62,183 nt of DNA from Bacillota bacterium (GCA_030691505.1 JAUYEG010000139.1:1-62183), one strand, 5' to 3'; counted from the stretch's first letter, positions 1-8,580 are shown. The notes: generated from the letters alone by a model not told the origin. Made by a program: numbers and translations.

Positions 1-126
1 GCCCAGTTCGGCGGCGTCCTGGAGGGCCCGCACCACGGAGGCGGAGTTGTCTCCCGGCCCACCGTCAAGGTCGATGGCGTGACCATCCTCAAGGACGGGT
101 TGTATGTGGACCGTAATCTGGCGTAA
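1..126 (+). CDS. C-terminal end of a probable M29/dihydroxypyridine-dioxygenase-like protein (partial)
   Basis: An open frame enters from the left edge and stops at TAA 124-126, giving about 41 residues. The end has a beta-hairpin-like pattern (HHGGGV, then RPTVKVDG, then LKDGLYV). From memory this resembles the C-terminus of M29 aminopeptidase-T-like proteins and the related 2,5-dihydroxypyridine 5,6-dioxygenases, which close with a 'xxVDGxxIxxDG' segment. Only the tail is visible, so the family call is weak. The reading frame itself is credible because codon use is GC3-rich and the frame closes cleanly. It converges on the leftward unknown gene and overlaps its 3' end by about 38 bp. Confidence 0.45.
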   Translation, partial: AQFGGVLEGPHHGGGVVSRPTVKVDGVTILKDGLYVDRNLA

Positions 127-1315
127 GCGATTGAGCTCTCATGCACAACCCGGCGGCAGCTGTTGAGCTCTGACGCACAACTCCACTTGACGACCTAGCC
201 CCTGAGCCACTTAGCCCACCCGGCGGATCCGGGCACCCCTCAAGCAGCCACTGCCAGATTGCCGCCGGGGTCTCCAGCAGGAGCGCCCGCACCGCCGGTC
301 GCCGGCCGCCCCATGGCAACAGCCCCCGGCCTGCCTTGCCCTCCCGCGCGCCGCCCGCGGCGGCCAGCGCCCCGGCGCGGCGCCACGCGGCGTAGACCAT
401 GTCGGCAAGGACGGCGTAAGCCGCATCCAGGTAGTCGGCGTGCCCGGCTGCTGCTGGGCCTTCTGCCCGCGGTGGATACTCGCCGCTGAAAACCTGCTCC
501 AAACCCTCGTCCAACTCGGCCCGCGCCGCACTCACCAGCGCGGCCGCCTCCGAGACAAGAACACGCCACGGGCCGGCGACCACCGCCAAGCGCTCGCGGG
601 TCAGTACCGGCACGGCAAGCCTGGCTGTGGGCTGGAGCCCGACCCCCGACCGGACGAGAATCCCGGCGGCGCGCAACGCGCTGCCAGCCGCCCCGTATGC
701 GATCATGTCGCCCTGAAGACCCTGGTAGCTTCGAAGCGTCTGCGCGAAGTCCCGCCCGTCCGCGGCGCCGATCAGCGCGTCCGTCGCCGGCCACTCGCTG
801 CTGGCCAGCAGGCCGAGCCCGGCCGCGCCGCCTCCCGGCAGGAAGACAAATCTAAGGAACGGCGGGTTTCCTTCACGCTCCGCCCTGCCCCCGCGGCGCG
901 GGCGGGCTCCTCCAAACGCCGCTCCAGGCGTCACTCCAAACGCCACACCAAACACCGCCGGCGCCCGCCACGCCACCTGCCGCAACACTGCCAACCCCAG
1001 ACCCAGGCCGCCCGCCAGCACATCGGCGACCGCCGCCCAGTCGTCCGAACGCGACGGTGCCGCGCCCGGAGCGGTATCGTCCCAGGCGGCAGCCAGGTCC
1101 GCTAACCGGGGGGCCGTCAGCCCCGCTAGCCGGTCTGCCAGACCAGCATACGCGGCCGCGAGTTGCGGCGCGGCGTCCGCCGAAAGGACCGGCACCCCTG
1201 ACTGCACGCACCCGCCGGGGCAGGCGGGGTCCAGGCCAGGGAACCGCTCCCAGATCTCTTTGATGTCATCGCAGTCGATATACAGCCGGGCGTCCTGCAC
1301 GGTTGCCGCACTCAT
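89..1315 (-). CDS. Uncharacterised protein translationally coupled to the GlmL-like gene
   Basis: This frame of 408 residues begins at an ATG that overlaps the stop of the GlmL-like gene in an ATGA junction, so the two are probably co-translated. I do not recognise the family. The N-terminus has an acidic/aromatic segment (DARLYIDCDDIKEIWERFPG) followed by two Cys (PACPGGC). The middle is Ala/Gly-rich with predicted helices, and the C-terminal 40 residues are low complexity (Ser/Gly/Ala) and may extend past the conserved part. No signal peptide or clear membrane segment is visible. Its position directly behind a GlmL/MutL-type reactivase suggests a partner role, but that is inference. The long C-terminus overlapping the opposite-strand gene is odd and may reflect loss of the original stop. 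Confidence 0.55.
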   Translation of the reverse strand: MSAATVQDARLYIDCDDIKEIWERFPGLDPACPGGCVQSGVPVLSADAAPQLAAAYAGLADRLAGLTAPRLADLAAAWDDTAPGAAPSRSDDWAAVADVLAGGLGLGLAVLRQVAWRAPAVFGVAFGVTPGAAFGGARPRRGGRAEREGNPPFLRFVFLPGGGAAGLGLLASSEWPATDALIGAADGRDFAQTLRSYQGLQGDMIAYGAAGSALRAAGILVRSGVGLQPTARLAVPVLTRERLAVVAGPWRVLVSEAAALVSAARAELDEGLEQVFSGEYPPRAEGPAAAGHADYLDAAYAVLADMVYAAWRRAGALAAAGGAREGKAGRGLLPWGGRRPAVRALLLETPAAIWQWLLEGCPDPPGGLSGSGARSSSGVVRQSSTAAAGLCMRAQSLTPDYGPHTTRP

Positions 1316-4300
1316 TGCACGTGTACCTCGGTCTTGAGATTGGCCTGGGGGATGATTGCCTGGGCTGGCTCATCGCCTGCGGCCCCGCCTGCGGCCCCCG
1401 GATCGAGCCCGACCCGGGCGACGAGTACCGACGCCCCTGTGGCTATCGTCTCCGGCCGGTCCGGCAGTTCACGGACGGTCCCCGTCCGCCCCGCCCACGG
1501 TCCCCGCAACACCCGCACTCTTGCTCCAACCGCGAGTTGATACGCACCCGCCGCGGCGGGCTTTCGGGGATCGACCTGATGCCTCGGCTCAAGGCCCTCT
1601 GCCGCCTCTGCCGCCTCTGCCGCCTCTGCCGCCTCTGCCCCAGGATGCAGCCCGGGCGGCAGCGGAAAGGACACGATGACCCGCGGCCTGATCACCCCGG
1701 CCCGGATGTGGGTGGTCCCGCTGAGCGAGGCCAGCCGTCCCTGTAGCCCCGTGAAGACGGCGTGCAGTGCGGGGTCCATGCGCCCCTGGCCAAAGCCTCC
1801 GGTCAATATCAGCACCGGCGTCACATCCTCGTCGCCGGTGGCGATGACCCCGAGCTCGCGGCCCAGGAAACGGGACACCTCGCCCTGATGCGCCTGGCCG
1901 GCGATCACCCCGCTGATGCCCAGGCGCCCCGCCTCCCTAAGCGAAACGCAGTCCACGTTGCCGGTCACCAGGACCCGTCCCGAGAGGGCGGCCACCTCCG
2001 CCCGACCCGGCCGCCATGCCTCCGCATCATTGGCCGCCGCCAGCAGCAAGCCTCTCGCCTCGCCGCCGATGCCGAGCAGCCCCTCAATGGCAACCCCAAA
2101 CCCTATCACGTCCACCTCGCGTCCGCCGCGGATTATCGCCACAATTCCGGGGACATGAGCAAGCAGCACCGAGGAGACCTTGTCGGGCATGATCGCCATG
2201 GACCCCATCAGCGGGACGATGGTTGTGACTGTTCCGAAGACGGGTGAGGTGACATTACGGAATTTGCCGCTCTCCTGGCGCGTCGCGAGCACCTGGCCTT
2301 TCTCGACCTTGTCCCCTTCCTTGACGCGAAGGTACGAGTGGAAGTGGTTCTTGTCCCCGCGGAGCTCCTCGACGATGTTGATCCGGACCGTTTCGGCCAT
2401 CTGGGTTGGGAGGTGTTCACGCATGTACACCACGCCGAGCGAGGGCGACACGCCCGCGATGCTGCCCTCATTCACGCTGCGCGCCACCCTGTGCTGCCAG
2501 AACATGCTGCTCCTGCCGATTACCTGCCCCGCCACCAGCATCGTGCCGAAAGGGTGCAGGAGGCATCTTTCCGTCTCCGCCGCGGCTACCCGTAGCTCAC
2601 GGGCCACGTCCTGATGCAGCACCCGGCCCGGGAAGGTGGACATCGCGAGCAACGCATCCTCGGCCTCAACCCGGTCCCCGGGCCTCACCAGCGGCTCGCC
2701 GTCGATGGACAGCCGCCGGGTGACCCGCAGCGGCGCCGGAACCACCGCACCCTGAACGCTCCCCCGCCCGGGCTGGCCCTTATGCGCCGGCATCGGCTTC
2801 GCCCCCTCCGGCGCCGGTTCCCAACCCGGCGGCCAGGCCCCAATGGCCTCCATCCACCGGCGCACCTGGGCTGCCCTTTCGGGGCCGGGCCACTCGCCCG
2901 CCTCCCACGGCGGCCAGCGCCGGTTGTCGATTATCACTCCCAGTTCGCCGCCCGAGACCTCCGCCTCAATCTTCGCGCCGGGGCCCGCGCCGAAATCTTG
3001 CCCGGCCCCCGGGACGACCGTGAGCAGCCCCTTCATTCCCGGCCCCAGGGGCAAAACGGTGAGCTCACCGGTTTCCACGGTAACCTCGCGCGGCGCCTCG
3101 GGGCCTGCCTTGCTCACGCCCACGCCCCCCGTGACGACAAGCCGGGCGGTAGCCCGCGCTCCGCCTCCCGCGCCAGCCCGCGCTCCGCCGCCGCCCGGCG
3201 ACCTGACCTGGGCCACCGTGCCGAGCGGGATGAGGCAGTCGGCCTCCAGGACATCCATCGCGACCTCCGGCTGGACCTCGCTGAGCACGCCGAGGTGCGG
3301 CAGCATAAAGACCGAGTCAACGTACATCCGGTACACCCCGCCCGGCCGGACCGAGTTGAGCATGACCATGGCCGCCTGGGCCCGCCGCGGCGCGCTGGCC
3401 AGCAGGCCGCCGCTCCCGATCACCAGCCCGGGCTGCAGCTCGCGTAGCTCGATCTGCCGTGAGCGGTCCACCTTGAGCGATAGCTCGCGCTGGCGCCCGA
3501 AGGCCACCTCACGCGGACCGCTCGGGGGCGCGCAAACCGAAAGATGCTGCTCTGTCGCCAGCCGGATCGCCTCGGTGGCCAGGGCCTGTTCCGCAAAGAG
3601 CTCCTTCAGCGTTTCCGGGATAGTCGTCGGGTGCAGCGTCTTGTTGCCGATCTGGTCGCGCAGGGCATCCTCTCCGGTGCAGTACGGCAGCCAGCCGGCG
3701 ATGCGCCGCGCGCCCGCCAAGGCCAGCACGTTGGTCGCGCTGTAGCTGACGCCCAGGTTGGCGCTGACGCTCCGCGTCAGTTTCCCGCCAACCAGCGAGA
3801 ACACATCCGTCGTGGCGCCGCCCAGGTCTAGGCAAACCACGTTGGCGGCTTCTTTCCTGCTGAAAAGGGTGAGAATCCGGCCCACACCCACCGGGGTCGG
3901 CAGCACCGGGGCGTCGACCCACCGGGTCAGCCGCTCGTAGCCCGGTGCCTGGGCCATCACGTGGCTTTCGAAGATCTCCATGATGGCCTGGCGGACGGGT
4001 TCGAGGTTTTCGCTCAGCAGGTCAGGCCGGAGGTTGGGCGCGAGCAGGACGTGATAGCGCCGGCCGAGCATCTCGGCCACCAGCTCCTTGACGTTCTCGG
4101 CGCCGGCGAAGACGATCGGCAGCCGGTATCCCTGCCCAAACCGGGGCCGGATCTCCGACAGGTTGAGAAAATCGCAGGTTTCGAGAATGAACCGGGGCGT
4201 GCCGCCCTCCATGCCTCCGGCGACGAGGACCATGTCCGGACGCGCGGCGGATATCGCCCTGAACCGCTGCAGCGGAGTCCTTTCGTCGTCCACCGCCAGG

Positions 4301-4743
4301 ACGTCGAGGACTATCGCCCCCGCCCCTAGGGCGGCCATTTCGGCGCTCCGAGCCGTGAGGCGGCGCATCACCCCGCAGACCATGACCTGCAGGCCGCCGC
4401 CCGCGCTGCTCGTTGAAAGGTACAGCCCCACCCTGCGACCGCCGTCACCCCGGCCGTCGCCCCGGCCGTCGCCCCGGCTGTCGCCGGCGCCGTCACCGGC
4501 ACTGCCGCCGGCGCCGTCTCCCGCGCCGCCGTCGAGCAGGGGACCAAGTCCGATGCGCCGTCCGACCTCAGCCGCGGCCCGGCGTACTCCGACGATGACG
4601 TCCTCATCCGGGGCCTCCACCGTCGTCGCGGCATCGGCGCGGGCGAGCAGCCGGTATGGTCCGCCCCGCCCGGTGCGGCCGAGCAACACGGCCTTGGTTG
4701 TCGTGCTGCCGACGTCTGTCAGCAGGATCAGGTCTTCATGCAT
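1312..4743 (-). CDS. Giant GlmL/MutL-family (glutamate mutase reactivase-like) ASKHA ATPase with C-terminal extensions
   Basis: A protein of 1143 residues. The N-terminal half belongs to the GlmL/MutL accessory family of B12-dependent carbon-skeleton mutases. It has the ASKHA phosphate-1 motif DVGSTTTKAVLL (about residues 10-21) and a second nucleotide loop DLGGATTDV. Known GlmL proteins are about half this length. The remainder carries two segments that look like biotinyl/lipoyl barrel-sandwich hybrids (RPGDRVEAEDALLA; VKEGDKVEKGQVLA) and a KOW-like segment near the C-terminus (VRVLRGPWAGRTGTV). An Asp/Gly/Arg repeat lies near residues 75-105 and a Glu-Ala-Ala repeat near 1035-1050. The ATG at 4743 is preferred over the one at 4758 because GGGAG lies 8 nt upstream. 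Members are often mis-named as the DNA mismatch repair MutL, to which this is unrelated. No mutase subunit is in the window, but an ornithine cyclodeaminase-family gene diverges from it. By family it would be a cytosolic ATPase that repairs or loads a cobalamin enzyme. Confidence 0.82.
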   Translation of the reverse strand: MHEDLILLTDVGSTTTKAVLLGRTGRGGPYRLLARADAATTVEAPDEDVIVGVRRAAAEVGRRIGLGPLLDGGAGDGAGGSAGDGAGDSRGDGRGDGRGDGGRRVGLYLSTSSAGGGLQVMVCGVMRRLTARSAEMAALGAGAIVLDVLAVDDERTPLQRFRAISAARPDMVLVAGGMEGGTPRFILETCDFLNLSEIRPRFGQGYRLPIVFAGAENVKELVAEMLGRRYHVLLAPNLRPDLLSENLEPVRQAIMEIFESHVMAQAPGYERLTRWVDAPVLPTPVGVGRILTLFSRKEAANVVCLDLGGATTDVFSLVGGKLTRSVSANLGVSYSATNVLALAGARRIAGWLPYCTGEDALRDQIGNKTLHPTTIPETLKELFAEQALATEAIRLATEQHLSVCAPPSGPREVAFGRQRELSLKVDRSRQIELRELQPGLVIGSGGLLASAPRRAQAAMVMLNSVRPGGVYRMYVDSVFMLPHLGVLSEVQPEVAMDVLEADCLIPLGTVAQVRSPGGGGARAGAGGGARATARLVVTGGVGVSKAGPEAPREVTVETGELTVLPLGPGMKGLLTVVPGAGQDFGAGPGAKIEAEVSGGELGVIIDNRRWPPWEAGEWPGPERAAQVRRWMEAIGAWPPGWEPAPEGAKPMPAHKGQPGRGSVQGAVVPAPLRVTRRLSIDGEPLVRPGDRVEAEDALLAMSTFPGRVLHQDVARELRVAAAETERCLLHPFGTMLVAGQVIGRSSMFWQHRVARSVNEGSIAGVSPSLGVVYMREHLPTQMAETVRINIVEELRGDKNHFHSYLRVKEGDKVEKGQVLATRQESGKFRNVTSPVFGTVTTIVPLMGSMAIMPDKVSSVLLAHVPGIVAIIRGGREVDVIGFGVAIEGLLGIGGEARGLLLAAANDAEAWRPGRAEVAALSGRVLVTGNVDCVSLREAGRLGISGVIAGQAHQGEVSRFLGRELGVIATGDEDVTPVLILTGGFGQGRMDPALHAVFTGLQGRLASLSGTTHIRAGVIRPRVIVSFPLPPGLHPGAEAAEAAEAAEAAEGLEPRHQVDPRKPAAAGAYQLAVGARVRVLRGPWAGRTGTVRELPDRPETIATGASVLVARVGLDPGAAGGAAGDEPAQAIIPQANLKTEVHVQ
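1601..1639. repeat. 9-bp tandem repeat inside the GlmL-like gene
   Basis: The unit GCCGCCTCT is repeated four times perfectly plus a partial copy. On the coding (minus) strand it encodes a run of Glu-Ala-Ala triplets. Because the unit is a multiple of three, copy-number change would lengthen or shorten a helical linker without breaking the frame. Confidence 0.9.
4441..4535. repeat. Degenerate 12-bp tandem repeat inside the GlmL-like gene
   Basis: Imperfect copies of a 12-bp motif (CCCCGGCCGTCG and variants) encode an Asp-Gly-Ala/Arg-Gly rich loop near the N-terminal ATPase domain. The period is a multiple of three, so the frame is preserved. It probably forms a disordered surface insertion. 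Confidence 0.75.
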
Positions 4744-4971
4744 CAGGACAGCTCCCATGTCCCGGCTGGCGGGCGGATAGGCTCTAGGTTAGATGGCGCC
4801 GCAGCGCAAAAGTTCACGCACCGGCGGCATTTCGCCAATCGCGACGCGCTGTCCTCCCCAGGCCGGGCGGTACGCAGGGAATGCCCTGCGCGTAGCCAAT
4901 CTAGCTCTTGGCACTCCGCTCGCTGGACCGGACAAATCAGATCGGAGACGGCGGCCAAAGGAGCATCAGCA

Positions 4972-5931
4972 ATGCTCATTCTCACCAGGAGAGACGTCGA
5001 CAGGCTGGCCGAGCCCGCAGAGATACTCGAGGCCGTGGAGGCCGCGTTTCGCGCCCACGGGATGGGTCAGGTGCACATGCCCCCACGGGTATACCTCGAC
5101 GTGCAAGCGACGGACGGCGGCATGTGGGCCATGCCGGCCTTCGTCAACGGGGCCGCCGGCGTCAAATGGGGAAACTCGCATCCCGACAACCCCAAGCGGC
5201 ACAACCTTCCCACCGTCATGGCCGTCATGGTCTACAACGACCCGGCCACCGGCCTGCCGCTCTCGATCATGGACGGGACCACGATAACCAAGCTGCGGAC
5301 CGCGGCGACGACCGTCGTCGCTTCCAAGCACCTGGCATCGCCCGGGGCCGGCACGCTTGGGATTATCGGCTGCGGCGCGCAGGCCATGCCGCATATCACA
5401 TATTTCCGGCGGGTTTTCGACTTTGAGCACATCTATCTCTATGACCAGGACGCGGAGGCGGCCGAGCATCTGGCGGCGGCGGTCGGGCGGATCGCCGTGC
5501 CGGTCCGCAGCGCCCGCGAGGCGGCGGAGGCGGAGATCATCTGCACCCTGACCCCGGGCCACTCGATCGTCCTGCGCGACGAATGGGTCAAGCCGGGGCG
5601 TCACATCAACGCCATCGGCGCCGACGCGCTGGGCAAACAGGAGCTGGAGGTCAACCTGCTTCACCGGGCGCGGGTTTTCGTGGACGATATCGAGCAGGCG
5701 ACGCACAGCGGCGAACTCAGCACGCCCATAGCCCACGGGCTTTACCGCCGCGAATCCATCACCGGCACGCTCGGCCAGGTGGTGGCCGGTCTCATACCCG
5801 GCCGGACGGCCCCTGCGCAGATCACCGTGTTTGACTCCAGCGGCTTGGCGATCGAGGACGTCGCCACGGCCCGCTACCTGTACGACAAGGCCGTCGCCGC
5901 CCACCAGGGGACGCGCATCGACCTGTTATGA
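4972..5931 (+). CDS. Ornithine cyclodeaminase / mu-crystallin family protein
   Basis: A 319-residue cytosolic NAD(P)-binding protein of the OCD/mu-crystallin family. Members deaminate ornithine to proline, or act as alanine dehydrogenases, lysine cyclodeaminases or ketimine reductases. The substrate-binding region has the family lysine in GVKWGNSHPDNP (K65), then KLRTAA (about 107-112), followed by a Rossmann loop LGIIGCGAQA (about 129-138). The start ATG has AAAGGAG 9 nt upstream, and length is typical. The frame stays open upstream to 4738, but no start there has a ribosome site. It diverges from the GlmL-like gene. The family is broad, so the exact substrate cannot be read from sequence. 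Confidence 0.88.
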   Translation: MLILTRRDVDRLAEPAEILEAVEAAFRAHGMGQVHMPPRVYLDVQATDGGMWAMPAFVNGAAGVKWGNSHPDNPKRHNLPTVMAVMVYNDPATGLPLSIMDGTTITKLRTAATTVVASKHLASPGAGTLGIIGCGAQAMPHITYFRRVFDFEHIYLYDQDAEAAEHLAAAVGRIAVPVRSAREAAEAEIICTLTPGHSIVLRDEWVKPGRHINAIGADALGKQELEVNLLHRARVFVDDIEQATHSGELSTPIAHGLYRRESITGTLGQVVAGLIPGRTAPAQITVFDSSGLAIEDVATARYLYDKAVAAHQGTRIDLL

Positions 5932-5957
5932 CAATCCATCAGCTATAACAATCCATC
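5931..5957. repeat. Pair of 10-bp direct repeats upstream of the universal stress gene
   Basis: ACAATCCATC occurs at 5931-5940 and again at 5948-5957, 17 bp apart start to start, between the cyclodeaminase stop and the stress-protein gene. The spacing is under two helical turns. It could be an activator site or a chance duplication. Confidence 0.4.
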
Positions 5958-6003
5958 CGCGACGGCCGTCCGGCAGCCGGCGTTGCGGGCAGGGGGTTTG
6001 AGG

Positions 6004-6456
6004 ATGAAGTTGCTCAAGGCGTTGCTGGCCACCGATGGTTCGGAGAGTGCCCAGCGCGCGGCGGAGTACCTGCGTGACCTGACCTCGGGGACGGTTCAGG
6101 CTGAGGTGGTCGTGCTGTACGTGGTGCGCCCGCCCAACTACTGGTTTATGTCCAATGACGCGGGCATGGTGTCCGGCGCGGAGCTTATCGGGCAGCTGTT
6201 GGACACGGCTCGCGGGGAGGGCAAGCATATCGTCAGGCGCTTCACGGGAATCTTCACCGAAGCCGGAATAGCCACGCGCGGGCTCATCGCGGAGGGCGAC
6301 CCGGCATCGGAGATCGTGCGGATCTCGGCCGAGGAGAAAGTCCAGCTGATCGTCATGGGTAGCAGGGGAATGGGCGCGCTTCAGGTGCTTCTGTTGGGCA
6401 GCGTCACGGACCGGGTTCTCCAAAAGGGCGAGATACCGACGCTTGTTGTACCGTAG
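6004..6456 (+). CDS. Universal stress protein (UspA family)
   Basis: A 150-residue protein of the UspA fold. It starts with the strand and ATP-contacting Asp of the family (ALLATDGSE) and ends with the ATP-binding signature G-x2-G-x9-G-S (G119, G122, G132-S133), so it should be of the nucleotide-binding type. The ATG at 6004 is chosen because AGGGGG lies 7 nt upstream; a TTG at 5983 is an upstream alternative. Such proteins are cytosolic dimers with roles in stress survival and often in regulating transporters or enzymes. Nothing in the neighbourhood fixes a specific partner. Confidence 0.92.
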   Translation: MKLLKALLATDGSESAQRAAEYLRDLTSGTVQAEVVVLYVVRPPNYWFMSNDAGMVSGAELIGQLLDTARGEGKHIVRRFTGIFTEAGIATRGLIAEGDPASEIVRISAEEKVQLIVMGSRGMGALQVLLLGSVTDRVLQKGEIPTLVVP

Positions 6457-6501
6457 CACCTTTCGGCTGGCCGATATCTCACTCGGAAAGGGGCGTCTCG
6501 G

Positions 6502-7329
6502 ATGACTGCGCTCTCAGGCAAAAGGCACCTTGCGGAAATGACGTGGGCCGAGGCCCGCGAGGCATTTGTCCGCACCAAGCTGGCAATTGTGCCGCTCGGC
6601 AGCATCGAGCAGCACGGACCGCACCTGCCGCTGGGCACCGACTGGTACATAGCCGACCATCTGGCGCGCATGGTGGCCGACCGCACCGACGCGGTCGTGA
6701 CGCCGACCATCCCCGTCGGCTTCGCCGAGTACCACACGGATTTCCCAGGCAGCCTGTCGGTGCCGACCCCGGTCCTGCACGACTACATCATGGGCATCGT
6801 CCGCCACCTGCTCCGCTACGGCGCGACCCATTTCCTGTTCATTAACGGGCACGGCGGCAACCTCACCGCGCTCAACGACGCGATGTTCGAGCTGCGCAAC
6901 ATGGGCGTCCCGTCGGCCACCTCGATGTGGTGGGAGGTTTCGGGGCTGCTCAATCAGGACTGGGCCCTGCGCGGACACGGCGACGTCGTCGAAACCTCGC
7001 TGGCCCTCGCCATCCGCCCGCAGGACGTGCATCTCGACGCCGCGCGCCTGCCCGCCAACGCGCCGCTGACGGCGCGCATCGGAATCGCCGACTCCCGCAA
7101 CTGCACGTTCGAGGGCGGCGTGGTCAAGATGTTCCTGCGTGTGGCCGATGTCTCGGCCAGCGGGGATTTCATCGAATACGGTCACTCAACCGGTGCGGAC
7201 TACAGCACGCCGCCGGGGGACGCGACCGCGGAAAACGGAGCGGCGATCTTTGAGGCCGTGGCCAGCTACCTGGCGCGGTTTGTTGAGGAGTTTCTCAAGG
7301 TCAGCCTCAGGCCTATAGCAGACCGCTGA
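6502..7329 (+). CDS. Creatininase / MftE-family metal-dependent amidohydrolase
   Basis: A protein of 275 residues with the full creatininase-family metal site: SIEQHGPHLPLGTD (E36, H38, D47), NGHGGN (residues 115-120) and GHGDVVET (H159, E164). The family contains creatinine amidohydrolase, the riboflavin-pathway FAPy deformylase (ArfB) and the mycofactocin peptidase MftE. No mycofactocin or riboflavin gene is near, so the substrate is unknown. The start ATG has AAGGGG 8 nt upstream. The gene's last 17 bp overlap the end of the convergent DUF554 gene. Confidence 0.88.
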   Translation: MTALSGKRHLAEMTWAEAREAFVRTKLAIVPLGSIEQHGPHLPLGTDWYIADHLARMVADRTDAVVTPTIPVGFAEYHTDFPGSLSVPTPVLHDYIMGIVRHLLRYGATHFLFINGHGGNLTALNDAMFELRNMGVPSATSMWWEVSGLLNQDWALRGHGDVVETSLALAIRPQDVHLDAARLPANAPLTARIGIADSRNCTFEGGVVKMFLRVADVSASGDFIEYGHSTGADYSTPPGDATAENGAAIFEAVASYLARFVEEFLKVSLRPIADR

Positions 7330-8023
7330 AAAGCAGGCCGGCCGCAACCGCGACGGCCAGCCCCGGGAGCATGTTGGCGACGCGGATCTTGGCCACCTGG
7401 AGGATGTTGAGCCCGATAGCCACGATCATCAGGCCCCCGGCTGCGGTCAGGAGGGTGACGACCGGGTCGGTCAGAAACTGCCTGGCCACCCCCGCCGCCA
7501 GCGTAAGCCCGCCCTGGTAGACCAGGATCGTTGCCGCCGAAAAGAGCACCCCCGGGCCGAGGGCGGCGGTCAGGGCGATTGCCGAAATGCCGTCGAGCGT
7601 TGACTTGGTCAGCAGCAGAGTCGGGTCACCGCGCAGCCCGTCCTGAAGCGCTCCGAGCACGGTCATGGGCCCGACGCAAAAGAGCAGGCTGGCCGTCACG
7701 AACCCCCGCGTGAAGTCGCCCCGGCTTCCGGACCCAAACCGCCGCTTGAGCGACTCGCCGAGCGAGTTGAGCCGGTCGTCCAGGCGCAGGGCCTCCCCGA
7801 TCCAGGCGCCGGTCACCAGGCAGATCAGCACGGCGATGAAGCGGGCGCCGGTATTGGCCTCCCATGCCATCTGGAGCCCGACAAGCATGGTGGCGACCCC
7901 CACGCAGTGCATGGTGGTTTCGACCATGCGCTCCGGCAGGCGGTTTCCGACGAGCAGGCCGGCGAAGCCCCCGGCGAGGACCGTGGCCAGGTTGGCGAGC
8001 GTGCCGATGCCGGTCATGGGCAC
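7313..8023 (-). CDS. DUF554 family integral membrane protein
   Basis: A 236-residue, strongly hydrophobic protein with about seven predicted membrane segments. It has the features of DUF554 (YdfK/YqgA-like): Gly-rich membrane turns such as GTLANLATVLAGGFAGLLVGNRLPER near the N-terminus and FCVGPMTVLGALQDGLRGD in the middle. The function of the family is not established; transport or sensing has been suggested. The GTG start at 8023 is favoured because AGGAG lies 10 nt upstream; an in-frame ATG follows six bases later. Its stop lies inside the end of the convergent creatininase gene. Confidence 0.85.
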   Translation of the reverse strand: MPMTGIGTLANLATVLAGGFAGLLVGNRLPERMVETTMHCVGVATMLVGLQMAWEANTGARFIAVLICLVTGAWIGEALRLDDRLNSLGESLKRRFGSGSRGDFTRGFVTASLLFCVGPMTVLGALQDGLRGDPTLLLTKSTLDGISAIALTAALGPGVLFSAATILVYQGGLTLAAGVARQFLTDPVVTLLTAAGGLMIVAIGLNILQVAKIRVANMLPGLAVAVAAGLLFSGLL

Positions 8024-8165
8024 GTGAGAAGATCTCCTTTCGTCCGCGGAGACGCCTCTGTAACGCCTCCCGATCGCGACTGGAAAGTGCTTCGCGCTGG
8101 CCGCGGCTTCGCCTGCTGTGGTCCCGCGGACGTGGAGGTCCGCCGCTTGTGTTAAAGTAGCGGCA

Positions 8166-8201
8166 TAGGAAATCCTAATGCTGCGCCCCCACGGAGGCGC
8201 A
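8166..8201. promoter_or_regulatory. Two short inverted repeats in the DUF554/copper-chaperone divergent region
   Basis: TAGGA-AA-TCCTA at 8166-8177 is followed by TGCGCC-N8-GGCGCA at 8182-8201, just ahead of the copper chaperone. Either could be an operator or a leader hairpin. No convincing -35/-10 pair was found, and the sites do not match the CopY operator core. Confidence 0.3.
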
Positions 8202-8254
8202 ACGCATCAACTCAAAAAACCAATCCTGCACGAGATGTGGAGAGGCGGATGATC

Positions 8255-8479
8255 ATGGCGGCTGCCACCGAAGTGACGCTCAACGTCCCGGGCATGTCCT
8301 GCATGCACTGCGAGAAAGCCATCAAGGCCGCCCTTGGCCAGCTTAACGGTGTCGCGGACGTCAGGGTCGACCTGGGCGCCAAGAAGGTCAAGGTGACCTA
8401 CTCCAGTGAAACGGTCAGCCCGGACGTGCTGGCCAAGGCTCTCGAAGCGGCGGGATATCCCGTCGCGGGACAGCGCTGA
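8255..8479 (+). CDS. copZ: CopZ-like heavy-metal-associated (HMA) chaperone
   Basis: A small cytosolic protein of 74 residues made of a single HMA domain. The metal loop is GMSCMHCE with cysteines at 16 and 19, the Cu(I)-binding MxCxxC motif, and the remaining sequence follows the beta-alpha-beta-beta-alpha-beta pattern (VRVDLGAKKVKVTY near the middle). Its usual job is handing Cu(I) to a CopA-type ATPase or to a repressor; neither is in this window. The ATG at 8255 is preferred because GGAGAGG sits 9 nt upstream. ATG 8249 and GTG 8237 are possible earlier starts. A strong hairpin terminator follows. Confidence 0.88.
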   Translation: MAAATEVTLNVPGMSCMHCEKAIKAALGQLNGVADVRVDLGAKKVKVTYSSETVSPDVLAKALEAAGYPVAGQR

Positions 8480-8541
8480 CGCCGCGCGGGAGCGGCGCGC
8501 AGGGCCAATCAGGAGAAAGCGGACCAGGCAAAAGCAACATG

Positions 8542-8580
8542 ACGGACGGCGGGAAGCCACAGGCCCCCGCCGTCCGTTTC
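8542..8580 (+). terminator. Rho-independent terminator after the copper chaperone (possibly bidirectional)
   Basis: A perfect 12-bp stem, ACGGACGGCGGG paired with CCCGCCGTCCGT, has a 12-nt loop and is followed by TTTCTGTCT. Read on the opposite strand it is followed by GTTGCTTTTG, so it could also end transcription of the convergent CapA-like gene. Confidence 0.8.

Noticed and set aside
1312-4743. DNA mismatch repair protein MutL
   Set aside because: The name clash is common in databases. The sequence has an ASKHA ATPase with DVGSTTTK and DLGGATTDV motifs and no GHKL ATPase or MutL C-terminal features.
4738-4971. N-terminal extension of the ornithine cyclodeaminase-family gene
   Set aside because: The frame is open for 78 codons upstream, but it overlaps the divergent gene's start, has no ribosome site, and the family N-terminus begins at 4972.
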